A stretch of 64,000 nucleotides of DNA from Steroidobacter gossypii (GCF_016801985.1 NZ_JAEVLS010000008.1:186001-250000); one strand, 5' to 3'. Shown: positions 16,282 through 25,525, counted from the stretch's first letter. Numbers and translations are program-made. Notes: generated by a model not told the origin, from the sequence alone.

Positions 16282-16511
16282 GCGTTGTGCTCCATCGCCT
16301 TCAATCGGCCAATCATCGCTTCCACCCGTGCGCGCACCTGCTCGTTTTTTTGCAGCAGGGTGGCGCGTTCCGTCATCATCGAATCCTGTCGCTGGCGCAG
16401 GGCGCGGTTCTCTTCCTGAAGTTGCGCCACCAGCGCCACCAGCTCTTCCACGCGTCGTTCGAGCAGCTTCAGCTCGGCGTCGACGTTGGCTCGGGATGGT
16501 GTGGGATTCAT
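16278..16511 (-). CDS. ZapB-like coiled-coil protein (TIGR02449 type)
   Basis: A 77-aa, almost wholly coiled-coil protein with heptads from about residue 12 to 70 (LKLLERRVEELVALVAQLQ, ENRALRQRQDSMM, LLQKNEQVRARVEAMIGRLK). Proteins of this kind sit directly before zapA in many gammaproteobacteria lacking a separate ZapB and are thought to work in the Z-ring. The ATGA overlap with zapA supports coupled expression. Assignment as a division factor rests on context and the coiled coil rather than on a catalytic motif. Confidence 0.85.
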   Translation of the reverse strand: MNPTPSRANVDAELKLLERRVEELVALVAQLQEENRALRQRQDSMMTERATLLQKNEQVRARVEAMIGRLKAMEHNA

Positions 16512-16804
16512 GCGGCCGATTATGCGTCCGGCCCCCTAGCGGGTCAAACCACCGAGTCGTGGATGAGAGTACCGGCCTCGGTACATGGATGTTCCCGCCG
16601 CCGCAGGCGGCGGCGAGCGACAAAAGTCACGCCTTTTATCGTCTCGCACGAGGGTCGTGGCAGGGCTCGGCGGCGCCTTTCAGCGGAGCATGCTTCGCTC
16701 CGCCGAGCGGGTGTACATGGATGTACACCCTGGGCTTACGCGGAGCAGGGACTGCACAGCGTAATGGCCGATCCCGAGTTTTGAGCAGTGCTAAGATAGC
16801 GGCG
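16512..16804. repeat. Intergenic region with TACATGGATGTA palindromes
   Basis: This 293-base stretch between the ZapB-like gene and ygfB has no convincing gene. It holds TACATGGATGTT at about 16582, a hairpin of GCCGCCGC with GCGGCGGC near 16594-16613, a CGGAGC-GCTCCG hairpin at 16684-16702, and a perfect palindrome with ten-base arms GGGTGTACAT and ATGTACACCC at 16709-16730. The TACATGGATGTA core is shared with the structured repeats near 12 kb, but the flanks differ. Promoters for both neighbours must also lie here. Confidence 0.6.
16789..16797 (+). promoter_or_regulatory. Extended -10 promoter candidate for ygfB
   Basis: TGC followed by TAAGAT forms an extended -10 element that ends seven bases before the ygfB ATG. 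This would place the transcription start at or immediately next to the initiation codon. No good -35 was seen, which is usual for extended -10 promoters. Confidence 0.45.
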
Positions 16805-17422
16805 ATGCTGCAAGTCACATTCGCAGAAATTGTACGCGTCCTGGAAGGGCTCGGATCGTCGGTGCCGGCGGCGGAGGCCCACGGTTGTCTGGTCGGCGCG
16901 CTGTGCACTTCGCCGCATTATCCGCTGGAGCGCTGGCTGGAAGAAATCATTCCAGAGCAGGATCGTCGCAACGACGACGACAGCCAGCAGGCGCTGCGTC
17001 TGTTGTATGCCGACACGCTCAAGGCATTGCGTGGCGAAGACATGGATTTCGAGGTGCTGCTGCCCGACGACGACATCTCGCTGGCGGCGCGCGCCGGCGG
17101 TCTGTCGCAGTGGTGCCAGGGTTTCTTGTATGGCTTCGGCACCGGTCAACCGCCCAAGCAGCAGCAGCTGCCGGGCAACGTGAACGAAATCCTCAACGAT
17201 TTGACTCATATCGGTCGCGCCAGCGTCGAGCTCGAAGGCGAGGGCAGCGAGAGCGAAGAAGAAGCCTATGCCGAGGTGGTCGAATACGTGCGCGTGGGCG
17301 TGCAGCTGATTCACGACGAGCTGATTCCCGCCGCTGCCCAGCGCATCGACACGGGGGATGAAGGCTCCGGCCCGAGCGATCTCGACTCCGATCAGGATCC
17401 CGATCACAACACTCTGCATTGA
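16805..17422 (+). CDS. ygfB: YgfB family protein (UPF0149)
   Basis: A 205-aa member of the YgfB/YecA (UPF0149) family. Such proteins are usually encoded just before pepP, as here. Family residues are EAHGCLVGALC near the N-terminus, FEVLLPDDDISLAARAGGLSQWCQGFLYGFG, and SEEEAYAEVVEYVRVGVQLIHDEL. In Pseudomonas aeruginosa YgfB affects ampD-related regulation and beta-lactam resistance, but no such link is shown here. The frame is open far upstream, but homology begins at MLQVTFAEI. An acidic tail ends the protein. pepP follows after 25 bases. Confidence 0.92.
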   Translation: MLQVTFAEIVRVLEGLGSSVPAAEAHGCLVGALCTSPHYPLERWLEEIIPEQDRRNDDDSQQALRLLYADTLKALRGEDMDFEVLLPDDDISLAARAGGLSQWCQGFLYGFGTGQPPKQQQLPGNVNEILNDLTHIGRASVELEGEGSESEEEAYAEVVEYVRVGVQLIHDELIPAAAQRIDTGDEGSGPSDLDSDQDPDHNTLH

Positions 17423-17447
17423 TCCCAAGAAGCCATCAGCGTTACTC

Positions 17448-18752
17448 ATGCGCAAAGACGAATTCGCCCGCCGGCGCCGGCAGCTCATGAAAATGATGGG
17501 CCGCGGCGCCATCGCCATCCTGCCCGCCGTTCCCGAAAAGACGCGCAACAGCGACGTGAGTTATCACTACCGGCCGGATAGCGATTTTTTCTATCTCACC
17601 GGCTTCGCCGAGCCGGAATCGGTCGCGGTGCTGATCCCGGGCCGCAGCACCGCTGAATATGTGCTGTTCACGCGCGAGCGCGATCCGGCGCGCGAAACCT
17701 GGGATGGTCATCGTGCCGGCCCGGAAGGGGCGGTGCGCGACTATGGCGCCGACGATGCGTTTCCTATCAACGACATCGACGACATCCTTCCGGGATTGAT
17801 GGAACACTGCTCGCGCGTGTACTACACGATGGGCCTGCATCAGGAGTTCGATCAGCGCGTGATCGGCTGGGTCAACTCGCTCAAGACGCAGGCGCGCACC
17901 GGTGTGCATCCTCCGCAGGAATTCGTCGCGCTCGATCATCTCCTGCACGATATGCGGCTGTACAAATCGCGGCCGGAAGTCGAGTTGATGCGCGAGTCGG
18001 CTCGGATCGCGGTGTCGGCTCACCAGCGCGCCATGCGCTTCACCGAGCCGGGCCGCAAGGAATATCAGGTGATGGCAGAGCTGCTGCACGAGTTCCGCAT
18101 GAACAATGCGGATATCTCATACCATCCGATCGTCGGCAGCGGCGCCAACACCTGCATCCTGCACTATCACGAAAACTCCGAGGAGCTGCGCGACGGCGAC
18201 CTGCTGCTGATCGACGCCGGCTGCGAGTACGAACTGTACGCCTCGGACATCACCCGCACGTTCCCGGTCGGTGGTCGTTTCTCGCCTGAACAACGCGCCG
18301 TGTATGAAGTCGTGCTGGAGGCGCAGCACGCTGCCATCGAAAAGACCAAGCCCGGCAATCACTGGAACGAGCCACATGAGGCGGCAGTGAAGGCGATCAC
18401 CCAGGGCCTGGTGAAGCTCGGGCTGCTCAAGGGCAAGGTGAGCAACCTGATCAAGGATGGCGAATATCGGCGCTTCTACATGCACCGGACCGGGCACTGG
18501 CTGGGCATGGATGTGCACGATGTCGGCGACTACAAGATCGGCGATCAATGGCGCGTGCTCGAGCCGGGCATGGCCATGACGGTGGAGCCCGGTATCTATA
18601 TTCCCGCCCGCAGCAAGGGCGTGCCCAAGCGCTGGTGGAACATCGGAGTGCGCATCGAGGACGACGTGCTGGTGACCAAGGACGGCAACGAAGTGCTGAC
18701 CGCGGCGCTGGTGAAGGATGCCGACGACATCGAAAAGCTGATGAACGCATGA
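17448..18752 (+). CDS. pepP: PepP, Xaa-Pro aminopeptidase
   Basis: Aminopeptidase P (434 aa; E. coli 441 aa) removes an N-terminal residue preceding proline. An N-terminal creatinase-like domain (MRKDEFARRRRQLM, YRPDSDFFYLTGFAEPE) is followed by the pita-bread metallopeptidase domain. The dinuclear metal ligands are visible in IDAGCEYELYASDITRTFP, MHRTGHWLGMDVHD, the TVEPGIY segment and VRIEDD. It overlaps ubiH by four bases. The ygfB-pepP-ubiH-ubiI order is the standard gammaproteobacterial one. Confidence 0.96.
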   Translation: MRKDEFARRRRQLMKMMGRGAIAILPAVPEKTRNSDVSYHYRPDSDFFYLTGFAEPESVAVLIPGRSTAEYVLFTRERDPARETWDGHRAGPEGAVRDYGADDAFPINDIDDILPGLMEHCSRVYYTMGLHQEFDQRVIGWVNSLKTQARTGVHPPQEFVALDHLLHDMRLYKSRPEVELMRESARIAVSAHQRAMRFTEPGRKEYQVMAELLHEFRMNNADISYHPIVGSGANTCILHYHENSEELRDGDLLLIDAGCEYELYASDITRTFPVGGRFSPEQRAVYEVVLEAQHAAIEKTKPGNHWNEPHEAAVKAITQGLVKLGLLKGKVSNLIKDGEYRRFYMHRTGHWLGMDVHDVGDYKIGDQWRVLEPGMAMTVEPGIYIPARSKGVPKRWWNIGVRIEDDVLVTKDGNEVLTAALVKDADDIEKLMNA

Positions 18753-20029
18753 GCGACGCCAGTCCCACTGCAGCGGGTCCCACGTCGGAACCTCTGATCG
18801 TCGATGTCGCCGTTGCCGGCGGCGGACTGGTCGGTGCGAGCCTCGCGCTGGCGTTGGCGCAGCTGCAGTTGCGAATTGCGCTGATCGAAGCGGCTCCGTT
18901 CGGCGCGGCCGATCAACCCAGCTTCGACGACCGTAGCACGGCCTTGTCGAACGGCAGTCGACGCATATTCGAGGCGTTGGGTGTTTGGTCGCTGATCGAG
19001 CGCGAGGCGACGGCGATTCGTCGCATTCATGTCTCCGATCAAGGACGCTTCGGTTTTACTCGCATCCACGCCAAGGAGCAGGGCCTCGGCGCGCTCGGTC
19101 ACGTGGTCGTCAATCGCGTCATGGGCGCGGCATTGTGGCGACGGCTGAGCAGCGAGCCGAACATCACCGTGCTGGCGCCGGCCAAGGTGCAGTCGATGCA
19201 ATTGCAACAGCATCAGCAGCGCATCGAGTGCGTGCTCGGCGACGGCACGGTGCGAGTGGTAGAGGCGAAGCTTGCGGTTGCCGCGGACGGCGCTCGTTCC
19301 ACCTTGAGGCAATCGGCCGGCATCGGCGCGAGCACCTGGGACTACGAACAAGTCGCGCTGGTCAGCAACGTGCTGTCGCAACACTTCCACGATCACGTGG
19401 CGTACGAGCGGTTCACCCCGGCCGGGCCGTTGGCGTTGTTGCCGCTGACCGAAGGACGACTGGGACTGATCTGGACCTTCCGTCCCGACACCGCCAGAGA
19501 AATGACCGGTCTGAGCGATGGCCAATTCCTGGAGCGCCTGCAGAGTGCGTTTGGATTCCGTCTCGGCCGTTTCACGCGCATCGGCAGTCGACAGTTGTAT
19601 CCGCTGTCGCTGACGCGTTCGGATGAATACGTAGCCGAGCGCCTGGCGATCGTGGGCAACGCTGCGCAGACGTTGCATCCCATCGCGGGGCAGGGCTTCA
19701 ATCTCGGTCTGCGCGACGCGGTCAGCCTTGCAGAGGTCCTCGCCGATGGTCGCGCTGTAGGTGCAACCGAGTTCGATGCCGGCGACGGAGTGTGGCTGCA
19801 GCGCTATCGCGAGTGGCGGGCCGCCGACCGGAGCAACATCGTTCGGTTCACCGATGGTCTGGTGCGCGTGTTCTCACAGCCGTTCGGTCCCATCAAGTTG
19901 CTACGTGACGCGGGCATGCTGGCGTTCGATCTCATGCCGTCCGCAAAAGATGCGTTGTCGCAGTTATCGTTGGGGGCGGCGGGCCGAGTGCCCCGTCTGG
20001 CCCGGGGCGCACCCCTCTTACCCCCATGA
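18749..20029 (+). CDS. ubiH: UbiH, FAD-dependent ubiquinone biosynthesis hydroxylase
   Basis: A 426-aa flavoprotein mono-oxygenase of the UbiH/UbiI/Coq6 family that hydroxylates the ring of a ubiquinone precursor (C6 for UbiH) using O2 and NAD(P)H. It shows the FAD-binding GGGLVGASLALALAQ, the family DDRSTALSNGSRRIFEALG segment, VAADGARSTLRQSAGI and NAAQTLHPIAGQGFNLGLRDA. The ATG overlaps the pepP stop. Its C-terminus overlaps the next hydroxylase by ATGA. Confidence 0.94.
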   Translation: MSDASPTAAGPTSEPLIVDVAVAGGGLVGASLALALAQLQLRIALIEAAPFGAADQPSFDDRSTALSNGSRRIFEALGVWSLIEREATAIRRIHVSDQGRFGFTRIHAKEQGLGALGHVVVNRVMGAALWRRLSSEPNITVLAPAKVQSMQLQQHQQRIECVLGDGTVRVVEAKLAVAADGARSTLRQSAGIGASTWDYEQVALVSNVLSQHFHDHVAYERFTPAGPLALLPLTEGRLGLIWTFRPDTAREMTGLSDGQFLERLQSAFGFRLGRFTRIGSRQLYPLSLTRSDEYVAERLAIVGNAAQTLHPIAGQGFNLGLRDAVSLAEVLADGRAVGATEFDAGDGVWLQRYREWRAADRSNIVRFTDGLVRVFSQPFGPIKLLRDAGMLAFDLMPSAKDALSQLSLGAAGRVPRLARGAPLLPP

Positions 20030-21279
20030 AGAAGACAGGTTTTCATATCCTGGTCATCGGCGGCGGCTTGGTCGGCACGTGTGTCGCCGCGCTGGCCGCA
20101 ACCCATCCTCAGTTCGCCGATCTGCGCATCGCCGTGCTGGAAGCGCAGCCCCCCATGATGCCGCCGCCGGAGGCCGCTGAAGATATCGACCTGCGTGTAT
20201 CGGCCATCTCACGCGCCTCCGAGCGCATCTTGAGAGAGATCGGCGCCTGGCAGCTGCTGCCCGCTCAGCACGTCAGCGCCTACGACGACATGGTCGTGTG
20301 GGACGCGGAAGGCAAGCCTCGCGGCTCCGGCTCCATTCATTTTTCCGCGAGCGAATCGGGCGAGCCCAACCTGGGTTATATCGTCGAGAACCGCCGCGTG
20401 CTCTGGTCGATCTATGACAGCGCCGCTTTCCGCAATCGTGTGACGTTGCTGCGAGGCGAGCTGACCGGGCTCGAGTTCGACGAAGATCATGCCGCGGCCA
20501 TCTTGAGTGACGGCCGCCGCATCGAGGCGGCATTGATCATCGGCTCGGACGGCTCGAATTCACCGAGCCGCAAACTGGCCGGCATTGAAACGACCGGCTG
20601 GGATTACCAGCAGCGCGCCTTCGTCACTCACGTTCGCACCCAACATACTCATGCGCGGACCGCGTGGCAGAGATTTCTGCCGGATGGGCCGATCGCTTAT
20701 CTGCCGCTCGCGGACGGCCGCAGTTCCATCGTCTGGACCACCACGCCCGAGCACGCCGAACGTCTCGTCGCCGAGGCACCCGAGCAGGTCGCGAAGCAAT
20801 TGATGCTCGCGCTCGACTGCACCTTGGGCACGGTTGAACTCGCGGGTCTGCGCGGACAATTTCCATTGCGACTCACGCACGCGAAAGATTATTGCCGCGA
20901 GCGTTTCGTGCTGGTGGGCGATGCTGCTCACGCCATTCATCCATTGGCGGGGCAGGGTGTGAATCTCGGTTTTCTGGACAGTGCGGCGCTGGTCGAAGTG
21001 CTGGCCGACGAGCTGGATCGTGGCTTGAAGCCCACGCAACTCGGCGAGCGGCGCGTCCTGCGTCGCTATGAGCGCTGGCGCAAGAGCGAGAACGCCGTGG
21101 CCCTGGGGCTGGTGGATGGCTTGAACAAGCTGTTCGGCAGTCGGGCTGATAGTCTCGGCTGGGCGCGCCGCGCCGGATTGAACATCGTCGACGGCAGTGC
21201 GCTGGCCAAGCGTTTCCTGATGGGGCGCGCCTTGGGGACGGGCGGCGACGCCCCGGCTCTGGTGCGCACGCACCGCTGA
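20026..21279 (+). CDS. ubiI: UbiI/VisC-like ubiquinone biosynthesis hydroxylase
   Basis: A second hydroxylase of the same family (417 aa), downstream of ubiH as in many gammaproteobacteria. It has GGGLVGTCVAALAA, the family LRVSAISRASERILREIGAW, IGSDGSNSPSRKLAGI and VGDAAHAIHPLAGQGVNLGFLD. By position and sequence it is the UbiI (C5 hydroxylase) type. Regiospecificity cannot be read from sequence, and broader-specificity paralogues exist. With Coq7 elsewhere in the window, all three O2-dependent ring hydroxylations are accounted for. Confidence 0.88.
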   Translation: MKKTGFHILVIGGGLVGTCVAALAATHPQFADLRIAVLEAQPPMMPPPEAAEDIDLRVSAISRASERILREIGAWQLLPAQHVSAYDDMVVWDAEGKPRGSGSIHFSASESGEPNLGYIVENRRVLWSIYDSAAFRNRVTLLRGELTGLEFDEDHAAAILSDGRRIEAALIIGSDGSNSPSRKLAGIETTGWDYQQRAFVTHVRTQHTHARTAWQRFLPDGPIAYLPLADGRSSIVWTTTPEHAERLVAEAPEQVAKQLMLALDCTLGTVELAGLRGQFPLRLTHAKDYCRERFVLVGDAAHAIHPLAGQGVNLGFLDSAALVEVLADELDRGLKPTQLGERRVLRRYERWRKSENAVALGLVDGLNKLFGSRADSLGWARRAGLNIVDGSALAKRFLMGRALGTGGDAPALVRTHR

Positions 21280-21321
21280 GCGGTCGGACGCACATCAACT
21301 TCAAGCAGGGTGGGTCGGAGG

Positions 21322-22995
21322 ATGCAAAGCACAGTCTTCATCCAGTCCCCGCCGATGCTGGGCAACCAGTATGGCGACGACACCTTTTTGCGCAGCTATC
21401 TGCAACGGCGGTTGCCGGCCGAGGTACTGGCCGAGATCGAGCCGTCGCTCAGCGAGCTGGGCGCGTTGGCGGGCGGCGAGTTGTATCGATTGCAACTGCA
21501 GGACCGGCTCAACGAGCCCACCCTGACGCAGTGGGATGCGTGGGGTAATCGCATCGATCGCATCGAAGTGTCGCCGCTCTGGCAGCGGGCGGCGCAGATC
21601 GCGGCGACCCACGGGTTGATCGCCATCCCTTATGAGCGACGACACGGTCGCTACTCTCGAATCCATCAGTTCGCAGCGGTCTATCTGTTCCATCCTTCCT
21701 CGGATGTTTATACCTGTCCATTGGCGATGACGGACGGCGCCGCGCGCACGCTGAGTGTCTCGGGCAATCGAGCATTGATCGACCGCGCCGTCACTCGTTT
21801 GACCAGCCGCGACCCCGCGCAGGCGTGGACCAGCGGGCAATGGATGACCGAGTCCACCGGCGGCTCCGATGTGGGCGCGTCGCTTACCAGGGCAGTGCGC
21901 GATGACGGCGGGCGATGGCGGCTGTTCGGCAAGAAATGGTTTACCTCCGCCATTACGTCACAAATGGCGCTTACGCTGGCGCGGCCCGAAGGCAATGGCC
22001 CGGGCGGCAGCGGGCTCGCGATGTTCTATGTAGAGACTCACAACGACGACGGCAGCTTGAACGGCATTCGTGTCGAGCGCCTCAAGGACAAGCTGGGAAC
22101 TCGCAAGGTGCCGACCGCCGAGCTGATGCTCGAGGGTGCATACGCCGAGCTGGTGGGCGATACCCGGCATGGCACTAAAAACATCGAGCCGATGCTGACC
22201 GTCACGCGCGCCTGGAACAGCGTAACTTCGGTGAGCTTCATGCGTCGGGCGCTGATGCTTGCTCGTTCCTACGCCGCTCAACGTCGCGCCTTTGGCGCGC
22301 GGCTGGAAGAACTGCCGCTACACATCGATACGCTGGCCGGCCTGGAAGCGGAAACCCGTGGCGCGTTTCTGCTCGCGTTCGAGCTGGTGGAGTTGATGGG
22401 GCGCCAGGAAGCCGGCGAGCTGAGCGACTCGCAACGAGCCCTGCTGCGACTCATCACCCCCATCGCCAAGCTGCTGACCGCCAAGCAGGCGGTCGCAGTT
22501 GTGAGCGAGTGCATAGAAGCGTTCGGCGGCGCCGGTTATGTAGAAGATACCGGTCTGCCGATGTTGTTACGTGACACCCAAGTGTTGCCGATCTGGGAAG
22601 GAACCACCAACGTGCTCGCCCTGGATGCCCTGTTACGCGGCGAGCTCGCTGTCGGATTGCCGGCATTGCGGGCTCGGATCGAGCAAGGTATTTCCACTGC
22701 AGTCGATGATGGGAATGGGGAGGCGCGTCTGGTCGCGGCCGGCCGGCTGGCCCTGGCAGCCGTCGAACACGTCGGGCAGTGGCTGAGTCACAATGACGAT
22801 CCGCGACGTTTGCAGGCCCACGCCCGCAGACTCGCGATGACTCTGGGACGCGCGTTGCAGCTGGCGTTGCTGATCGAGCATGCCGGCGCCAGCAACAATG
22901 CTGCCGACACGGCCGCAGTGGGCCGGTTCGCCGCCGCACCCCTGGACCTGCTTGTCGATATCAACAGCGAAGATTCGGCCCGCCTGATCGAATGA
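21322..22995 (+). CDS. AidB-like acyl-CoA dehydrogenase family protein
   Basis: A 557-aa acyl-CoA dehydrogenase-fold flavoprotein closest to AidB (E. coli 541 aa), which is induced by alkylating agents. Typical parts are WMTESTGGSDVGAS, GKKWFTSAITSQMALTLARPEG, the R/K-rich ERLKDKLGTRKVPTAE and, near the C-terminus, EAFGGAGYVEDTGLPMLLRDTQVLPIWEGTTNVL. The AidB-type C-terminal extension beyond about residue 440 is present, though its DNA-binding surface was not checked. The start at ATG 21322 follows a GGGTGGG stretch, and a GTG at 21310 is an alternative. It overlaps the 7TM gene by ATGA. Confidence 0.85.
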   Translation: MQSTVFIQSPPMLGNQYGDDTFLRSYLQRRLPAEVLAEIEPSLSELGALAGGELYRLQLQDRLNEPTLTQWDAWGNRIDRIEVSPLWQRAAQIAATHGLIAIPYERRHGRYSRIHQFAAVYLFHPSSDVYTCPLAMTDGAARTLSVSGNRALIDRAVTRLTSRDPAQAWTSGQWMTESTGGSDVGASLTRAVRDDGGRWRLFGKKWFTSAITSQMALTLARPEGNGPGGSGLAMFYVETHNDDGSLNGIRVERLKDKLGTRKVPTAELMLEGAYAELVGDTRHGTKNIEPMLTVTRAWNSVTSVSFMRRALMLARSYAAQRRAFGARLEELPLHIDTLAGLEAETRGAFLLAFELVELMGRQEAGELSDSQRALLRLITPIAKLLTAKQAVAVVSECIEAFGGAGYVEDTGLPMLLRDTQVLPIWEGTTNVLALDALLRGELAVGLPALRARIEQGISTAVDDGNGEARLVAAGRLALAAVEHVGQWLSHNDDPRRLQAHARRLAMTLGRALQLALLIEHAGASNNAADTAAVGRFAAAPLDLLVDINSEDSARLIE

Positions 22996-24524
22996 ACAAT
23001 CGTCACATCTATGTGCTGTCAGCGGTGCTGGCGCTGATGGGCTTGGCGCTGTTCGCGTACAAGTCGCAAGTGCTGGGCTTTCCGTTGCGGCCGCTGGAAC
23101 AGACGCGCGTGTGGACCATCGAGGCCGCGGTGCGCTTCGACCCCGGGCCGGCGGCCGTCAAGGCGACGCTACGCATTCCGAGTCTGACGCCGGGCTATTC
23201 CATCCTGGATGAGAATTTCATTTCGCGCGGCTTTGGTCATGCGATCCGCAATGTGGAGGCCGGGCGCGAGTCGCAATGGACGCTGCGGGAGGCGAGAGGA
23301 CCGCAAACGCTGTACTACCGCGCGCAGGTCTATCGCGATGTGACGCGGCTGGCCGAGGACACGACTCCGCCGTTTCCCGAGCAGCCGGTACTCGATGAGC
23401 CGTCGCGCATCGCCATGGAGGGACTGATTGCCGAAGTGCGGCGTCAGTCGGCGGACGTGGCGAGTTTCACGACCGAGCTGCTTCGTCACATCAATCACGC
23501 CGAGCGCGACCCTTACGTCAGCCTGTTCATGAGCCGGGGCAGTGCGCCTTCGAATCAAGCCGAGCTCGCCACGATCTTTCTCGCTGGCGCGCAGATTCCT
23601 GCGCGCATCGCGCATGGCATCCAGCTGCGCAACGTCGCGGGGCCGGTGCAATCCCAGCAGCTGCTGGAAGTGCACGACGGCGTGCAGTGGCTGTACTTCA
23701 ATCCCAAGACCCTGGAGCAGGGCTTGCCACCGGATTTCCTGATCTGGTGGCGCGGCGACGATCCGATCGCCAGCCTCGAGGGCGGCGGCAATCTGGATGT
23801 GACCCTGGCGGTTCAGCAGAACCTGCTGGACTCCATGGTGGTGGCGGAGCGGCGCGCCGAGTTGACCGGCTCGCACGCCATGGACTTCTCCCTGTTCGCG
23901 CTGCCGATTGCCACCCAGGCGGTCTACGCGGTGCTGATGATGATCCCGATCGGCGCCTTGGTGATCATGCTGCTGCGTAACTTCATCGGCGTCAAAACGT
24001 TCGGCACCTTCATGCCGGTGCTGGTGGCGCTGGCGTTCCGCGAGACGCAGCTGCTGTGGGGCATCGTGTTGTTCGCGGTGATCGTGTCGTTGGGCTTGTT
24101 GATCCGGTTCTATCTGGAAAAGCTGCGCTTGTTGCTGGTGCCGCGTTTGACCACGGTGCTCACGGTGGTGGTCATCCTGATGGCCGGCATCAGTGTGCTC
24201 AGCCAGAAGCTGGAGATCCAGCCGGGTTTGTCGATCGCGCTGTTCCCGATGGTGATCCTGTCCATGACCATCGAACGCATGTCCATCGTGTGGGAGGAGC
24301 GCGGCGCTTCCGAAGCGCTGCAGGAAGGCATCGGGAGCCTGATCGTCGCGGCGGTCGCCTACGTGATCATGGGCCTGGTCTGGCTGGAACATCTGATCTT
24401 CGTATTCCCCGAGTTGTTGCTGCTGGTCATCGCCCTGTCGCTGCTGGCCGGTCGTTACACCGGCTATCGCCTGCTCGAGCTGCGGCGCTTCAAGGCGCTG
24501 TTGCCATCGCGGAGCGCGTCGTAA
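22992..24524 (+). CDS. Inactive transglutaminase fused to seven transmembrane helices
   Basis: A 510-aa membrane protein. An N-terminal signal-anchor helix (about 6-24) is followed by an extracytoplasmic region of about 240 residues with a transglutaminase-like fold (TTELLRHINHAERD, AELATIFLAGAQIPARIAHGI) in which no catalytic Cys is seen. Seven hydrophobic helices then fill about residues 305-500. This architecture (transglut_i_TM plus 7TM_transglut) is conserved next to an ATP-grasp ligase, exactly as here, and was predicted from comparative genomics to take part in peptide modification. The biochemical role is not known to me. Confidence 0.88.
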   Translation: MNNRHIYVLSAVLALMGLALFAYKSQVLGFPLRPLEQTRVWTIEAAVRFDPGPAAVKATLRIPSLTPGYSILDENFISRGFGHAIRNVEAGRESQWTLREARGPQTLYYRAQVYRDVTRLAEDTTPPFPEQPVLDEPSRIAMEGLIAEVRRQSADVASFTTELLRHINHAERDPYVSLFMSRGSAPSNQAELATIFLAGAQIPARIAHGIQLRNVAGPVQSQQLLEVHDGVQWLYFNPKTLEQGLPPDFLIWWRGDDPIASLEGGGNLDVTLAVQQNLLDSMVVAERRAELTGSHAMDFSLFALPIATQAVYAVLMMIPIGALVIMLLRNFIGVKTFGTFMPVLVALAFRETQLLWGIVLFAVIVSLGLLIRFYLEKLRLLLVPRLTTVLTVVVILMAGISVLSQKLEIQPGLSIALFPMVILSMTIERMSIVWEERGASEALQEGIGSLIVAAVAYVIMGLVWLEHLIFVFPELLLLVIALSLLAGRYTGYRLLELRRFKALLPSRSAS

Positions 24525-25510
24525 TGTTCGGCCGCTATCGCGGGCTGGCCCAGGAGGGGGTGCTTGGACTCAACAAGCGCAACGGCGACTACATCCTCAG
24601 GTTCAATCCGCGGCGGTTGTATCCGCTGGTGGACGACAAGCTGAAAACCAAGCGGCTGGCGCTCGCCGCAGGCATTGCGGTTCCGCAGTTGTACGGGGTC
24701 ATCGAGACGCAGCACGACATCCGACGGCTGCCGGAGATCGTGCGCGATCACCCGGAGTTTGCTTTGAAGCCCGCGCATGGCAGCGCCGGCGACGGCATCG
24801 TGGTGATATCCGGTCGCAGCTCGTCGCGCTATCGGACCATCAGCGGCACGCTGCTGGACGATGATTTTCTGAATCATCATCTGTCCAATGCGATCAACGG
24901 TCAGTTCAGTCTGGGCGGCGTGCAGGACGTGGTCATCGTCGAGTACATGGTGCGCTTCTCGCCGCTGTTCGAGCGCATCAGCTATCTGGGCGTTCCGGAC
25001 ATTCGCGTAATCGTGTATCGCGGCTATCCCATCATGTCCATGGTTCGCCTGCCGACACGCGCCTCGCACGGCAAGGCGAATCTGCATCAGGGCGCGGTAG
25101 GGGCGGGCATCGACCTGGCCTCGGGGGTCACGCTGGATGGCGTGGTCGGGACGCAGGTGGTCACGCATCATCCAGATACGACGCACGCCATTTCCGGGCT
25201 GAAAATTCCGGACTGGGACGTGATTCTGGATATTTCCGCGCGCTGTTATGAGTTGACCGGCATGGGCTACATCGGCGTCGACATCGTGCTCGACCGCGAT
25301 CTCGGTCCGCTGGTGCTGGAGTTGAACGCCCGGCCGGGCCTCGCGATTCAGATCGCCAATCGTCAGGGATTGTTACGGCGCCTGAAGATCTGCGACGACA
25401 AAGCCGATTTCTCCGCCGCCCCCGCCGAACGCATCGCCTTTTCTCAGCGCGAGTTCCGTCACCCCGTTGGGCCGGTCCTCGCGACTGAGGCCATTCCCGT
25501 GGTCGCTTGA
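24524..25510 (+). CDS. Alpha-L-glutamate ligase-like ATP-grasp protein
   Basis: A 328-aa ATP-grasp enzyme of the RimK-related group that pairs with the inactive-transglutaminase/7TM protein. It begins MFGRYRGLAQEGVLGLNKRN, has KTKRLALAAGIAVPQLYG, the ATP-grasp core FALKPAHGSAGDGIVVI and the metal-binding VLELNARPGLAIQIANR near the C-terminus. The start overlaps the preceding stop by one base (TAATG). The substrate is unknown. Relatives join amino acids or peptides through amide bonds. Confidence 0.88.
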   Translation: MFGRYRGLAQEGVLGLNKRNGDYILRFNPRRLYPLVDDKLKTKRLALAAGIAVPQLYGVIETQHDIRRLPEIVRDHPEFALKPAHGSAGDGIVVISGRSSSRYRTISGTLLDDDFLNHHLSNAINGQFSLGGVQDVVIVEYMVRFSPLFERISYLGVPDIRVIVYRGYPIMSMVRLPTRASHGKANLHQGAVGAGIDLASGVTLDGVVGTQVVTHHPDTTHAISGLKIPDWDVILDISARCYELTGMGYIGVDIVLDRDLGPLVLELNARPGLAIQIANRQGLLRRLKICDDKADFSAAPAERIAFSQREFRHPVGPVLATEAIPVVA

Positions 25511-25525
25511 TGTCGCTCTGCTAAA

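Noticed and set aside
16055-16804. An in-frame extension of ygfB far upstream
   Set aside because: The extension crosses zapA, the ZapB-like gene and the palindromes antisense. Family similarity begins only at MLQVTFAEI.
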